From assembly GCF_001886735.1 (NCBI RefSeq), contig NZ_CP018076.1:3162001-3226000 (forward strand): a DNA stretch of 64,000 nt. The letters run 5' to 3'. Positions within the stretch are counted from its first letter, which is position 1, and the number at the start of each line of letters is the position of its first letter. The stretch is from Sulfitobacter alexandrii. Lineage in GTDB: Bacteria > Pseudomonadota > Alphaproteobacteria > Rhodobacterales > Rhodobacteraceae. The notes beneath the pieces were generated by a model. It made no database searches. It saw only the letters and a list, made by a program, of their open reading frames with translations, and was not told the DNA's origin. This document shows, in pieces, positions 57,023-64,000 of this stretch. Made by a program: the position numbers and the translations under genes.

Positions 57023-57056
57023 CGCCACAATGGCCCCTATTGTGGCGGCATTTTTT
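57023..57056 (+). terminator. Terminator after the HAD hydrolase gene
   Basis: Stem CGCCACAAT / ATTGTGGCG with a 7-nt loop, then GCATTTTTTAT. It begins 60 nt after the HAD stop. Confidence 0.8.
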
Positions 57057-57130
57057 ATCGCCCCTAGATGTGGACGAAACGCGCGGCTATTTTCACTGAT
57101 TTACCAGTGCGTTATGGCTTTCGCGAAATT

Positions 57131-57158
57131 TTGACCTGTGCTACGCTGTTTGTAATCA
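57131..57158 (+). promoter_or_regulatory. Possible sigma-70-type promoter for dacA
   Basis: TTGACC at 57131-57136, a 16-nt spacer and TAATCA at 57153-57158, about 55 nt before the dacA start. The -35 is good, the -10 weak. Confidence 0.3.
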
Positions 57159-57212
57159 AAATGAGGCCAGCCGAAAAATCGGCGGTCCAGAGGCAAAAAA
57201 GGCAGGTTCAAA

Positions 57213-58670
57213 ATGAAGGCGCGGCGCATTCAGCCGGCCCGCTTCGGGCTATTTTTCATCGCGGCATTCTGGCTTCTCGTGGTCTTGCCGCTGAGCGCCA
57301 TCGCAGCCCCCTATGCCGCCTACGTGATCGATGCCCGAACCGGCAAGGTCCTGCATTCCCAGAACGCGGACACCCGGCTTCACCCGGCCTCCCTGACCAA
57401 GATGATGACCCTCTACATCGCGTTCGAGGCGATCCAGCGCGGCGAGATCGGCCTTGATACCGAGGTCACGATCTCCAAGAACGCCGCCGCCGAACCGCCC
57501 AGCAAGCTGGGCCTGCGCCCCGGTCAGAAGATCAAGCTGCGTTACCTGATCCGCGCGGCCGCGGTGAAGTCGGCCAACGACGCCGCAACCGCCATCGGCG
57601 AAGCCATCGAAGGATCCGAGGCCAAGTTCGCCCGCCGCATGAACCGCACCGCCAAGTCGCTGGGCATGACGCGCACGACCTTCAAGAACATGCATGGCCT
57701 GACCGAAGCCGGGCACCTGTCGACCGCCCACGACATGACCCTGATGGGGCGTCACCTGCTCTACGATTATCCGCAGTACTACAACCTGTTCTCGCGCATC
57801 ACCGCCGATGCCGGCGTCAAGAAGGTGAGCCACACCAACCGCCGCTTCCTGTCCTCCTACAAGGGCGCCGACGGGATCAAGACAGGCTATACCCGTGCCG
57901 CGGGCTTTAATCTCACCGCCTCCGCCGAACGGGGCAACGAGCGGATTATCGTGACCGTCTTCGGTGGCCAGTCCACCGCGCAGCGCAATGCGAAGGTCGC
58001 CGAACTGATGGACCTCGGCTTCCGCCGCGCGCCCTCCAACGCGCCGCTGCGCAAACCCCAGCGCGAGATGGTCTATGCCGATGTCGAGGATGACACGGGC
58101 GACAGCGCCGGTGGCGCAGGCAAGACGATCCGCCTCGTGGGCGCGGTCAAGACCTCCAAGCGGCCCCAACTGCGGCCCGGCAGCGCGGCCCCGGTTCTGA
58201 TGGCCGCCGCCGATCCGGTGGTCAGCGACGCGGACATCACCGCCGCGCTCAAGGAAGCGGTGCAGAGCCCGGCCATCAGCCCGCCCGCCCCGGCCACCGC
58301 CGAGGGCGTCGTCACGCTGGCTTCTGCGGCGAAGGTGTCCGCACGGCCCACCATCCGGCCCGAAGCGATGGTGGCCGCGGCGGCCCCCGCCCCGGTCGAG
58401 CAGGAAGTCGTCAGCCGTGTCTCCACCTCCGGTGGGCGGCAATGGGGCGTCAACCTGGGCCGCTACCCCAGCCGCTATGCGGCGGAAAAGGTGCTGCTCA
58501 AGACCGCGCTGGCCGAAATGGCCACGCTTGACGGCAGCCTGCGCAAGGTCGTCCAGCGGCCGCAGGGCTTCGACGCGAACTTCCTCGGCATGACCCGCGA
58601 CAGCGCGGATCTCGCCTGCCGCAGGCTGGCCGCCCGCAACATCAACTGCTTCATGATCGGGCCGGGCTGA
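57213..58670 (+). CDS. dacA: D-alanyl-D-alanine carboxypeptidase with SPOR domain
   Basis: A 485-aa periplasmic penicillin-binding protein (S11 family) that trims the terminal D-Ala of peptidoglycan pentapeptides. A signal anchor (GLFFIAAFWLLVVLPLSAIA) is followed by SxxK in PASLTKMMT near residue 63, SxN in VKSANDAA near 120 and KTG in GIKTGYTRAAG near 225. A Pro/Ala linker leads to a C-terminal SPOR domain (about 406-485, WGVNLGRYPSRYAAE) that targets denuded septal glycan. The 3' end overlaps the convergent LysR gene by 20 bp. Confidence 0.93.
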   Translation: MKARRIQPARFGLFFIAAFWLLVVLPLSAIAAPYAAYVIDARTGKVLHSQNADTRLHPASLTKMMTLYIAFEAIQRGEIGLDTEVTISKNAAAEPPSKLGLRPGQKIKLRYLIRAAAVKSANDAATAIGEAIEGSEAKFARRMNRTAKSLGMTRTTFKNMHGLTEAGHLSTAHDMTLMGRHLLYDYPQYYNLFSRITADAGVKKVSHTNRRFLSSYKGADGIKTGYTRAAGFNLTASAERGNERIIVTVFGGQSTAQRNAKVAELMDLGFRRAPSNAPLRKPQREMVYADVEDDTGDSAGGAGKTIRLVGAVKTSKRPQLRPGSAAPVLMAAADPVVSDADITAALKEAVQSPAISPPAPATAEGVVTLASAAKVSARPTIRPEAMVAAAAPAPVEQEVVSRVSTSGGRQWGVNLGRYPSRYAAEKVLLKTALAEMATLDGSLRKVVQRPQGFDANFLGMTRDSADLACRRLAARNINCFMIGPG

Positions 58671-59553
58671 CCGCCTGATCCCGGGCCGCCTCGCGGCGGA
58701 TCCAGCGCACGAAATCCTTCAACGCGGGCCGCATCACGCCGGGCCGCGTCACCAGGTGATACCCCGACCCCGGCCTGTCCGCACGGTAGAGCTCGCGCAA
58801 CCGTCCCGCCGCGATGTCCCGCGCCACGAACAGGTGCACCGTCACCGCAACGCCCTGCCCGTCCCGCGCCCCATCCAGCAGCAGGTTGCCCGGCACCTGC
58901 ATCAGCGCCCGTGGCGCCATGTCCCCCTGCCCCAGGCGGCGCAGCCAGTCCGTGCTTTCCGATGTGCTGGCCTCTTCCAGCCATGGAAACCCCGACAGTT
59001 CCTCGACCGGCGGCAGGGGCCCCTCCCCCACCAGCGCCGGCGCCGCCACCACCACCATGGGCGACTGCATCAGCACCTCCGTCTCGAGGCCCGGCCACGA
59101 CCCGGTGCCGTAGCGGATCGCGATGTCGATCCCGTCGGGCGACAGCTCCGCCAGTGTCGGTGTCGGGTCGAGCCTCAGGCTGGCTTCGGGATGCGCGGCG
59201 CGAAAGGAGGGCAACCGCGGCATGAGCCAGGATGCGGCGAACGTCGGCGTGCACGAGATATGCAGGGGCCGGGCATCGCGGGCGCCGGTGATCTCCTGCG
59301 CCGCCTCGATCATGGCGGCAAAGCCCGCGTGCAGCGCCTTGGCCAGAACCTCCCCCTGGGGTGTCAGCCGCATGGATCGCCCCGACCGGTCCAGCAGCGC
59401 CACGTCGAGATGCGCCTCGAGCGTGCGCAACTGCTGGCTGATCGCGGCATGGCTGACCCCCAGCGCGGTGCCCGCCGCCTGCACGTTGCCGCATTGGGCA
59501 AAGGCGGAAAAGGCGCGCAGCGCGGCCAGCGGCGGCAGTGATTTCCAGTCCAT
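58651..59553 (-). CDS. LysR-family transcriptional regulator, GcvA-like
   Basis: A 300-aa regulator. The winged HTH spans residues 1-65 (LAALRAFSAFAQCGNVQAAG, then ALGVSHAAISQQLRTLEAHL). The C-terminal two-lobe effector domain begins HISCTPTFAASWLMPRL, as in the GcvA group. ATG 59553 (MDWKSLPP) fits the family. Divergent from a 39-codon ORF, which is a likely target. The effector is not known. Confidence 0.9.
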   Translation of the reverse strand: MDWKSLPPLAALRAFSAFAQCGNVQAAGTALGVSHAAISQQLRTLEAHLDVALLDRSGRSMRLTPQGEVLAKALHAGFAAMIEAAQEITGARDARPLHISCTPTFAASWLMPRLPSFRAAHPEASLRLDPTPTLAELSPDGIDIAIRYGTGSWPGLETEVLMQSPMVVVAAPALVGEGPLPPVEELSGFPWLEEASTSESTDWLRRLGQGDMAPRALMQVPGNLLLDGARDGQGVAVTVHLFVARDIAAGRLRELYRADRPGSGYHLVTRPGVMRPALKDFVRWIRREAARDQAVSPARS

Positions 59554-59652
59554 ATGTAGGCAATCCTTACATGCGGCCATAATCCATGAGTCGCAATAGT
59601 GCCTGCTCCGAACGATATGTGAAGGGTCAAAACCGCAACCGGAGGAACCGAA

Positions 59653-59772
59653 ATGTTACATATCTACGCAGCCGCCATTCGCACGGCGACCCGAACCGAT
59701 GTGCCGGTTCAGGGACAAAGACGGCACCGGTGGCATCCCGGCGGCACGCGCAGGCCGGCTCAGCCGAGGTAG
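59653..59772 (+). CDS. 39-aa small basic protein divergent from the LysR gene
   Basis: ATG with a near-ideal ribosome site (CCGGAGGA, 6 nt spacing) followed by 39 codons ending TAG at 59772. The product begins MLHIYAAAIRTATR and is rich in Arg, His and Pro. It lies 99 bp from the LysR start, in the only gap between it and the yej operon. No domain is recognisable. The strong ribosome site is the main reason to call it. Confidence 0.5.
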   Translation: MLHIYAAAIRTATRTDVPVQGQRRHRWHPGGTRRPAQPR

Positions 59773-59804
59773 AATGACACGGAAATGCCGGCGCTCCGCC
59801 CGGT

Positions 59805-61388
59805 TCAGGTCGCGGCCTGCAGAAGGGTCCGGGTATAGTCGGTCTGGGGATTGTCGTAGAGATCGTCCGCGGGCCCATACTCGATCACGTCGCCCCGCTT
59901 CATCACCAGCACATTGTGCGACATGGCCCGCACCACCCGCAGATCGTGACTGATGAACAGATAGGCCAGCCCGTATTTCTCCTGCAGGTTCCGCAGCAGT
60001 TCGACGATCTGGACCTGAACGGTCATGTCGAGCGCGCTCGTCGGCTCGTCCAGAACCAGCAGCTTGGGCCGCAGCACCATGGCGCGGGCGATTGCGATCC
60101 GCTGGCGCTGACCGCCGGAGAATTCGTGCGGATAGCGATCCATCGTGGCGGGGTCGAGCCCGACTTCCTCCATCACCTCGTGCACCAGCACGCGCTGATC
60201 CTGACCCTTGCCGATGCCGTGAATGCTGAGGCCCTCCGAGATGATCTGGAAGCAGGTCATCCGCGGGCTGAGCGACCCGAAGGGATCCTGGAAAACGATC
60301 TGCATGTCCGCCCGCAACCGGCGCAGCTGCCGGGTGGACCACTTGCGCACGTCCTCGCCCATGAAGGTGATCCGCCCCTCCGACTGGATCAGCCGCATGA
60401 TCGCGAGGGCCAGCGTCGTCTTGCCCGACCCGCTCTCGCCCACGATGCCCAGCGTCTCGCCCGCGCGCACGGACAGCGTCGTGTCGTTCACCGCCTTCAC
60501 GTGGCCGACGGTACGCCGCAACAGGCCGCGCTGGATCGGAAACCAGACCTTGAGGTTTTCGGTCGATACGATCTCGGGCGCGTCAGCCGGAACAGGTTCG
60601 GGACTGCCGGTCGGCTCCGCGCTCAGCAGTTTCAGCGTATAGGGGTGCTGCGGGTTGTCGAAGATGTCGCGCGTCGGCCCCTGCTCGACGATCACGCCCT
60701 TCTGCATCACGCAGACCCGGTCGGCGATCCGCCGCACGATGCCCAGATCGTGCGTGATGAACAGCAGGCCCATGCCCTCGCTGTCCTTGAGTTCCTTCAG
60801 CAGGTCGAGGATCTGCGCCTGAATGGTCACGTCCAGCGCCGTGGTCGGCTCGTCCGCGATCAGCACGTCCGGCTTGTTGGCCAGCGCCATGGCGATCATC
60901 ACGCGCTGCCGCTGCCCGCCGGACAGCTGGTGCGGATAGGCGCCCAGCCGGCTTTGCGCATCGTTGATGCCCACCTTCTCCAGCAGTTCGAGAATCCGGC
61001 CGCGCGCGTCCTCCCCCACCAGTCCCTGGTGCAACGCGATGCTTTCGCCCAGTTGCTTTTCGATGGTGTGAAGCGGGTTGAGCGATGTCATCGGCTCCTG
61101 AAAGATGAAGCTGATGTCGTTGCCCCGGACCTTGCGCAACAGCGCCGCATCCGCGCCAATCATCTGCTGCCCGTCGTAGGTGACGGAACCGGACACCTCG
61201 GCGCTGTCGCCCAGCAGCGACACCGTCGAAAGCGCGGAAACCGACTTGCCCGAGCCGCTTTCGCCGACCAGCGCGACCGTTTCGCCCCGTTCGACGGCAA
61301 AGGACACGCCGCGCACCGCGTGCACCAGCGCCCCGTCCTGCCGGAACGAGACGTTCAGGTCGCGGACATCCAGAAGAGGTGCGCTCAT
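59805..61388 (-). CDS. yejF: Peptide ABC transporter, double ATPase YejF
   Basis: A 527-aa protein with two complete ATPase modules. Module one has Walker [11 protein letters not shown] near residue 42, signature [14 protein letters not shown] and Walker [13 protein letters not shown]. Module two has [12 protein letters not shown] near residue 325, [14 protein letters not shown] and [12 protein letters not shown]. It drives the YejB/YejE channel, which in E. coli imports microcin C and small peptides. Its ATG overlaps the stop of a 24-codon ORF (ATGA). Confidence 0.95.
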   Translation of the reverse strand: MSAPLLDVRDLNVSFRQDGALVHAVRGVSFAVERGETVALVGESGSGKSVSALSTVSLLGDSAEVSGSVTYDGQQMIGADAALLRKVRGNDISFIFQEPMTSLNPLHTIEKQLGESIALHQGLVGEDARGRILELLEKVGINDAQSRLGAYPHQLSGGQRQRVMIAMALANKPDVLIADEPTTALDVTIQAQILDLLKELKDSEGMGLLFITHDLGIVRRIADRVCVMQKGVIVEQGPTRDIFDNPQHPYTLKLLSAEPTGSPEPVPADAPEIVSTENLKVWFPIQRGLLRRTVGHVKAVNDTTLSVRAGETLGIVGESGSGKTTLALAIMRLIQSEGRITFMGEDVRKWSTRQLRRLRADMQIVFQDPFGSLSPRMTCFQIISEGLSIHGIGKGQDQRVLVHEVMEEVGLDPATMDRYPHEFSGGQRQRIAIARAMVLRPKLLVLDEPTSALDMTVQVQIVELLRNLQEKYGLAYLFISHDLRVVRAMSHNVLVMKRGDVIEYGPADDLYDNPQTDYTRTLLQAAT

Positions 61389-61459
61389 GCCTGAGCCCCG
61401 TGGTCGATTTCTTCGAAGAAATCGGGCCGGAAATTACGTAATTTCCGTGTCCGCGTCAT
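61385..61459 (-). CDS. 24-codon micro-ORF bridging yejE and yejF
   Basis: Starts MTRTRKLRNFRPDFF. Its ATG overlaps the yejE stop as ATGA, and its stop overlaps the yejF start as ATGA, so a ribosome could pass from yejE through it to yejF. Most of its length is two perfect 20-bp palindromes. It may be a real small protein or a coupling device that moves ribosomes through two hairpins. No family is recognisable. Confidence 0.5.
   Translation of the reverse strand: MTRTRKLRNFRPDFFEEIDHGAQA
61405..61447. repeat. Two adjacent perfect 20-bp palindromes in the yejE-yejF gap
   Basis: CGATTTCTTCGAAGAAATCG at 61405-61424 and CGGAAATTACGTAATTTCCG at 61428-61447, separated by 3 nt. Each can fold into an 8-bp stem with a 4-nt loop. 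Neither is followed by a U-run. They are more AT-rich than the neighbouring coding DNA. Confidence 0.95.
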
Positions 61460-62646
61460 GAGAAGGTCTTTCTGGGGTCAAAGGCGTCGCGAATGCCTTC
61501 AAAGATGAAGACCAGCAGCGACAGCATGATGGCGAAGGTGAAGAAGGCCGTGAAGGCCAGCCAGGGCGCCTGGAGGTTCTGCTTGGCCTGCAGGGTCAAC
61601 TCGCCCAGCGACGGGGCGGAGGACGGCAGGCCGAAGCCGAGGAAGTCGAGAATCGCCAGTGTGCTGATCGTGCCGGTGATGATGAAGGGCAGGAAGGTCA
61701 GGGTCGCGACCATGGCGTTGGGCAGCATGTGCCGGAACATGATGGTCATGTTCCCCACCCCCAGCGCCCGCGCCGCCCGCACGTATTCCAGGTTGCGGGC
61801 GCGCAGGAATTCGGCCCGCACCACGCCCACGAGACCGGTCCACGAAAACAGGACCAGCAGGAACACCAGCAGCCAGAAACTGCGCCCCAGAATCGCGAAC
61901 ATGATGATGATGACGTAGATCGACGGCGTCGCCGACCAGATCTCGATCACCCGCTGGAAGATCAGGTCCAGCCAGCCGCCGAAAAAGCCCTGCAAGGCGC
62001 CGGCGATGATGCCGATCACCGTGGCGGCGCCCGTGACGATCAGGGTGAACAGGATCGACAGGCGGAAGCCGTGGATCACTCGGGCCATGACGTCGCGCTT
62101 CGTCCCGTCGGTGCCCAGCCAGTTCTGCCGGTTGGGCGGCAGCGGCGCGGCACCGGGGCGGTCCACGGCGGTGTTGAACGAATAGGGGATGACCGGCCAG
62201 ATCGACCAGCCGTTCCGGATCTGCTCGCCGTCGATCACCCCGTCCTGGGCATCCTCGTAATAGCCTTCGGGGTCGTCGAAACACAGGTCCATGCCCCCGG
62301 TGGCGATCAGACACTTCACTTCGGGGTCGCGATAGACCGCCTCGGTCTGGAAATCGCCGCCGAACGCTGTCTCGGGATAGAAATTGAAGATCGGCATGTA
62401 ATACTCGCCGCGATAGTTCACGAGGATCGGCTTGTCGTTCGCCACGAACTCCGCGAACAGCGAAATCCCGAACAGCACAGCGAAAATCCACATCGACCAA
62501 TAGGCGCGGCGGTTGCGGCGGAAATTGTTCCAGCGCCGCCGGTTCAGCGGCGACAGCCAGCCCCGCGGCGCCTTGGTCACGGGCGGCGGCGCATCCTGTC
62601 CGGGCGGACGCTGCGGCAACGGGTCGGTCTGGGCCAGGTCGCTCAC
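61456..62646 (-). CDS. yejE: Peptide ABC transporter permease YejE
   Basis: A 396-aa inner-membrane permease. The N-terminal cytoplasmic part LNRRRWNNFRRNRRAYWSMW precedes the first helix, a periplasmic insert follows (GGDFQTEAVYRDPEVKCLIA), then five helices with the EAA-type loop near residue 300 (RAARALGVGNMTIMFRHMLP). Pairs with YejB, whose gene lies immediately upstream (2 bp gap). Stop overlaps the micro-ORF start. Confidence 0.95.
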   Translation of the reverse strand: MSDLAQTDPLPQRPPGQDAPPPVTKAPRGWLSPLNRRRWNNFRRNRRAYWSMWIFAVLFGISLFAEFVANDKPILVNYRGEYYMPIFNFYPETAFGGDFQTEAVYRDPEVKCLIATGGMDLCFDDPEGYYEDAQDGVIDGEQIRNGWSIWPVIPYSFNTAVDRPGAAPLPPNRQNWLGTDGTKRDVMARVIHGFRLSILFTLIVTGAATVIGIIAGALQGFFGGWLDLIFQRVIEIWSATPSIYVIIIMFAILGRSFWLLVFLLVLFSWTGLVGVVRAEFLRARNLEYVRAARALGVGNMTIMFRHMLPNAMVATLTFLPFIITGTISTLAILDFLGFGLPSSAPSLGELTLQAKQNLQAPWLAFTAFFTFAIMLSLLVFIFEGIRDAFDPRKTFS

Positions 62647-62648
62647 GT

Positions 62649-63734
62649 TCAGCCCTCGCGTTTCTCGAAGTCGATGCGCGGGTCCACGGCGACGTACATC
62701 AGGTCGGAAACGAGCCCGACCACCAGCCCCATGAGGCCAAAGATGAACAGGGTGCCGAAGACGATCGGATAATCCCGCGCGACGGTCGCCTCGAAGGCCA
62801 GCCGCCCCAGACCGTCAAGGCTGAAGATCGTCTCGATGATCAGCGATCCGGTAAAGAAGACGCCGATGAACACGCCGGGGAAACTGGCGATCATGATCAG
62901 CATCGCATTGCGGAACACGTGACCGTACAGCACCTTGCGCTCGGACAGGCCCTTGGCCCGCGCGGTGATGACGTACTGCTTCTTGATCTCGTCGAGAAAG
63001 CTGTTCTTGGTCAGCAGCGTCAGCGTCGCAAAGGCCCCGATGGTCGAGGCCACGACCGGCAGGGTGATGTGCCAGAAATAATCGACGATCTTGGCGCCGA
63101 GGCTCAACTCGCTCCAGTTGTCCGACGTCAGGCCGCGCAGCGGGAATATCTGCCAGTACGACCCACCCGCGAAGAGCACCAGCAGCAGGATGGCGAAAAG
63201 GAAGCCCGGAATCGCATAGGCCGCGATGATGGCGCCCGACGTCCATGTGTCGAAGCGGCTGCCATCCCGCACCGCCTTGCGGATGCCCAGCGGGATCGAC
63301 ACCAGATAGGCGATCAGCGTGGACCACAGCCCCAGCGAGATCGACACCGGCAGCTTTTCCTTCACGAGGTCGATCACCCCGATGGAGCGGAAATAGCTCT
63401 CGCCGAAGTCGAAGCGCACGTAGTTCCACATCATGTTGAAGAACCGTTCCACCGGCGGCTTGTCGAAACCGAACTCGCGTTCCAGTTCCTCGATGAACTC
63501 GGGCGGCAGACCACGTGAGCCCACGTATTCGCTGCCGGTCCCGACACCGGTGTCGCCCGCATCGTTGCCGCCGCTGGCAAAGCCCGCGAAAACATCCCCG
63601 CCGCCCTGGATCCGGGCGATGGCCTGTTCCACGGGGCCGCCGGGCACGAATTGTGCCAGGGCGAAGTTCACCAGCATGATCCCGAACAGCGTCGGAATGA
63701 TCAGCAGCAGCCGTCTGACAATATAGGCGCCCAC
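62649..63734 (-). CDS. yejB: Peptide ABC transporter permease YejB
   Basis: A 361-aa inner-membrane permease of the DppB/OppB type. N-terminal helix [20 protein letters not shown] and the conserved FVPGGPVEQ follow, then helices with the EAA loop [20 protein letters not shown] near residue 275. The periplasmic insert with [11 protein letters not shown] is typical of YejB. Lies 7 bp after yejA. Confidence 0.95.
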   Translation of the reverse strand: MGAYIVRRLLLIIPTLFGIMLVNFALAQFVPGGPVEQAIARIQGGGDVFAGFASGGNDAGDTGVGTGSEYVGSRGLPPEFIEELEREFGFDKPPVERFFNMMWNYVRFDFGESYFRSIGVIDLVKEKLPVSISLGLWSTLIAYLVSIPLGIRKAVRDGSRFDTWTSGAIIAAYAIPGFLFAILLLVLFAGGSYWQIFPLRGLTSDNWSELSLGAKIVDYFWHITLPVVASTIGAFATLTLLTKNSFLDEIKKQYVITARAKGLSERKVLYGHVFRNAMLIMIASFPGVFIGVFFTGSLIIETIFSLDGLGRLAFEATVARDYPIVFGTLFIFGLMGLVVGLVSDLMYVAVDPRIDFEKREG

Positions 63735-63741
63735 GCCGCGA

Positions 63742-64000
63742 TTACCTCAGCGCGCCGGCCGCGCGCAGCTCGGCCGCCTTGTCCGCGTTGTACCACCAGA
63801 AATCGAGGTAGCCGAGCGCATAGGGCGGGATGTCGGGGTGTTCGTACTGGTCGTAGTACGCGACCCAGTACACGTCGTTGTACCACACCGGGATCATGAA
63901 GAACTCGTAGCGCAATGCGCGGTCCAGCGCCCGCAGCGCCGCCGCTTCCTCTTCGGATGTTTCCGCCCGCAGCGATGCTTCGATCAGCGTGTCCACCAAC
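63742..64000 (-). CDS. yejA: Peptide ABC transporter substrate-binding protein YejA (C-terminal part)
   Basis: The last 85 residues of a family 5 periplasmic binding protein; the start lies to the right of the window. The visible end ([20 protein letters not shown], then [20 protein letters not shown]) matches the C-terminus of YejA-type proteins. It binds peptides and delivers them to YejB/YejE. First visible gene of the leftward yej operon. Confidence 0.85.
   Translation of the reverse strand, partial: LVDTLIEASLRAETSEEEAAALRALDRALRYEFFMIPVWYNDVYWVAYYDQYEHPDIPPYALGYLDFWWYNADKAAELRAAGALR

Overview
The window is about 64 kb of GC-rich DNA with dense, mostly operonic genes and many ATGA or TGATG overlaps. 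Gene content and protein style point to a marine alphaproteobacterium of the Rhodobacterales (Roseobacter group): a RutR-PreTA-dihydropyrimidinase pyrimidine pathway, TRAP transport, the aerobic box benzoyl-CoA pathway, an FeS-type bacterial cryptochrome/photolyase, a Yej-type peptide transporter and glycine-riboswitch control of gcvTHP. This is inferred from gene families; no rRNA lies in the window. I saw no transposase, prophage, integron or CRISPR array, so this looks like ordinary chromosome with catabolic cassettes.

Layout. 1-10.6 kb: reductive pyrimidine catabolism. A leftward operon runs hyuC-like amidohydrolase, a 112-aa unknown, hydA, a small membrane protein, an ABC ATPase with an apparent frameshift, and two ABC permeases; the last runs off the left edge. 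A divergent TetR/RutR gene follows, then a second leftward operon preT - Fpg-like DNA glycosylase - preA. Near-palindromic candidate RutR operators stand before both operons. 10.8-16.6 kb: a cold-shock protein, a SRAP-family protein lacking Cys2, a TesA-like esterase divergent from a YbbA/YbbP-like ABC pair, and an inositol-monophosphatase-family protein. 16.7-31.9 kb: a small secreted protein, gcvP-gcvH-gcvT behind a tandem glycine riboswitch, a gamma-glutamylcyclotransferase-like protein, a MATE pump, gltX, a Tat-exported metallo-beta-lactamase-fold hydrolase, a nitronate-monooxygenase-like protein, an 18-unit MORN protein, nadE, a zincin and wrbA.

32-37 kb: a PHB-depolymerase-like esterase, the photolyase with an overlapping SDR, and leuA behind a leucine-rich leader peptide. 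36.9-49.3 kb: a benzoate cassette, all leftward: TRAP dctP/dctQ/dctM, benzoate-CoA ligase, an alpha/beta hydrolase, a DUF309 protein, boxC, boxB, boxA, a thioesterase, boxR and a stand-alone 3-hydroxyacyl-CoA dehydrogenase C-terminal domain. TGCA-type sites recur in the intergenic gaps and are the likely BoxR regulon. No boxD-type aldehyde dehydrogenase is present in the window.

49.5-64 kb: a tRNA with CAT anticodon, a PAP2 phosphatase, a fasciclin protein, a fatty-acid desaturase, a PepSY / cytochrome b561 / membrane-anchored LuxR-type trio, an SDR lacking the usual catalytic Lys, an RsmC-like methyltransferase, clpS, a HAD hydrolase, a D,D-carboxypeptidase with SPOR domain, a LysR regulator divergent from a 39-codon ORF, and yejA(partial)-yejB-yejE-yejF. 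Between yejE and yejF lies a 24-codon ORF made largely of two perfect 20-bp palindromes. The items most worth a second look are the CCCH Fpg inside preTA with two RutR-type operators, the Cys2-less SRAP protein, the nine-unit block duplication in the MORN protein, the BoxR-like site set, and the palindromic micro-ORF in yej.
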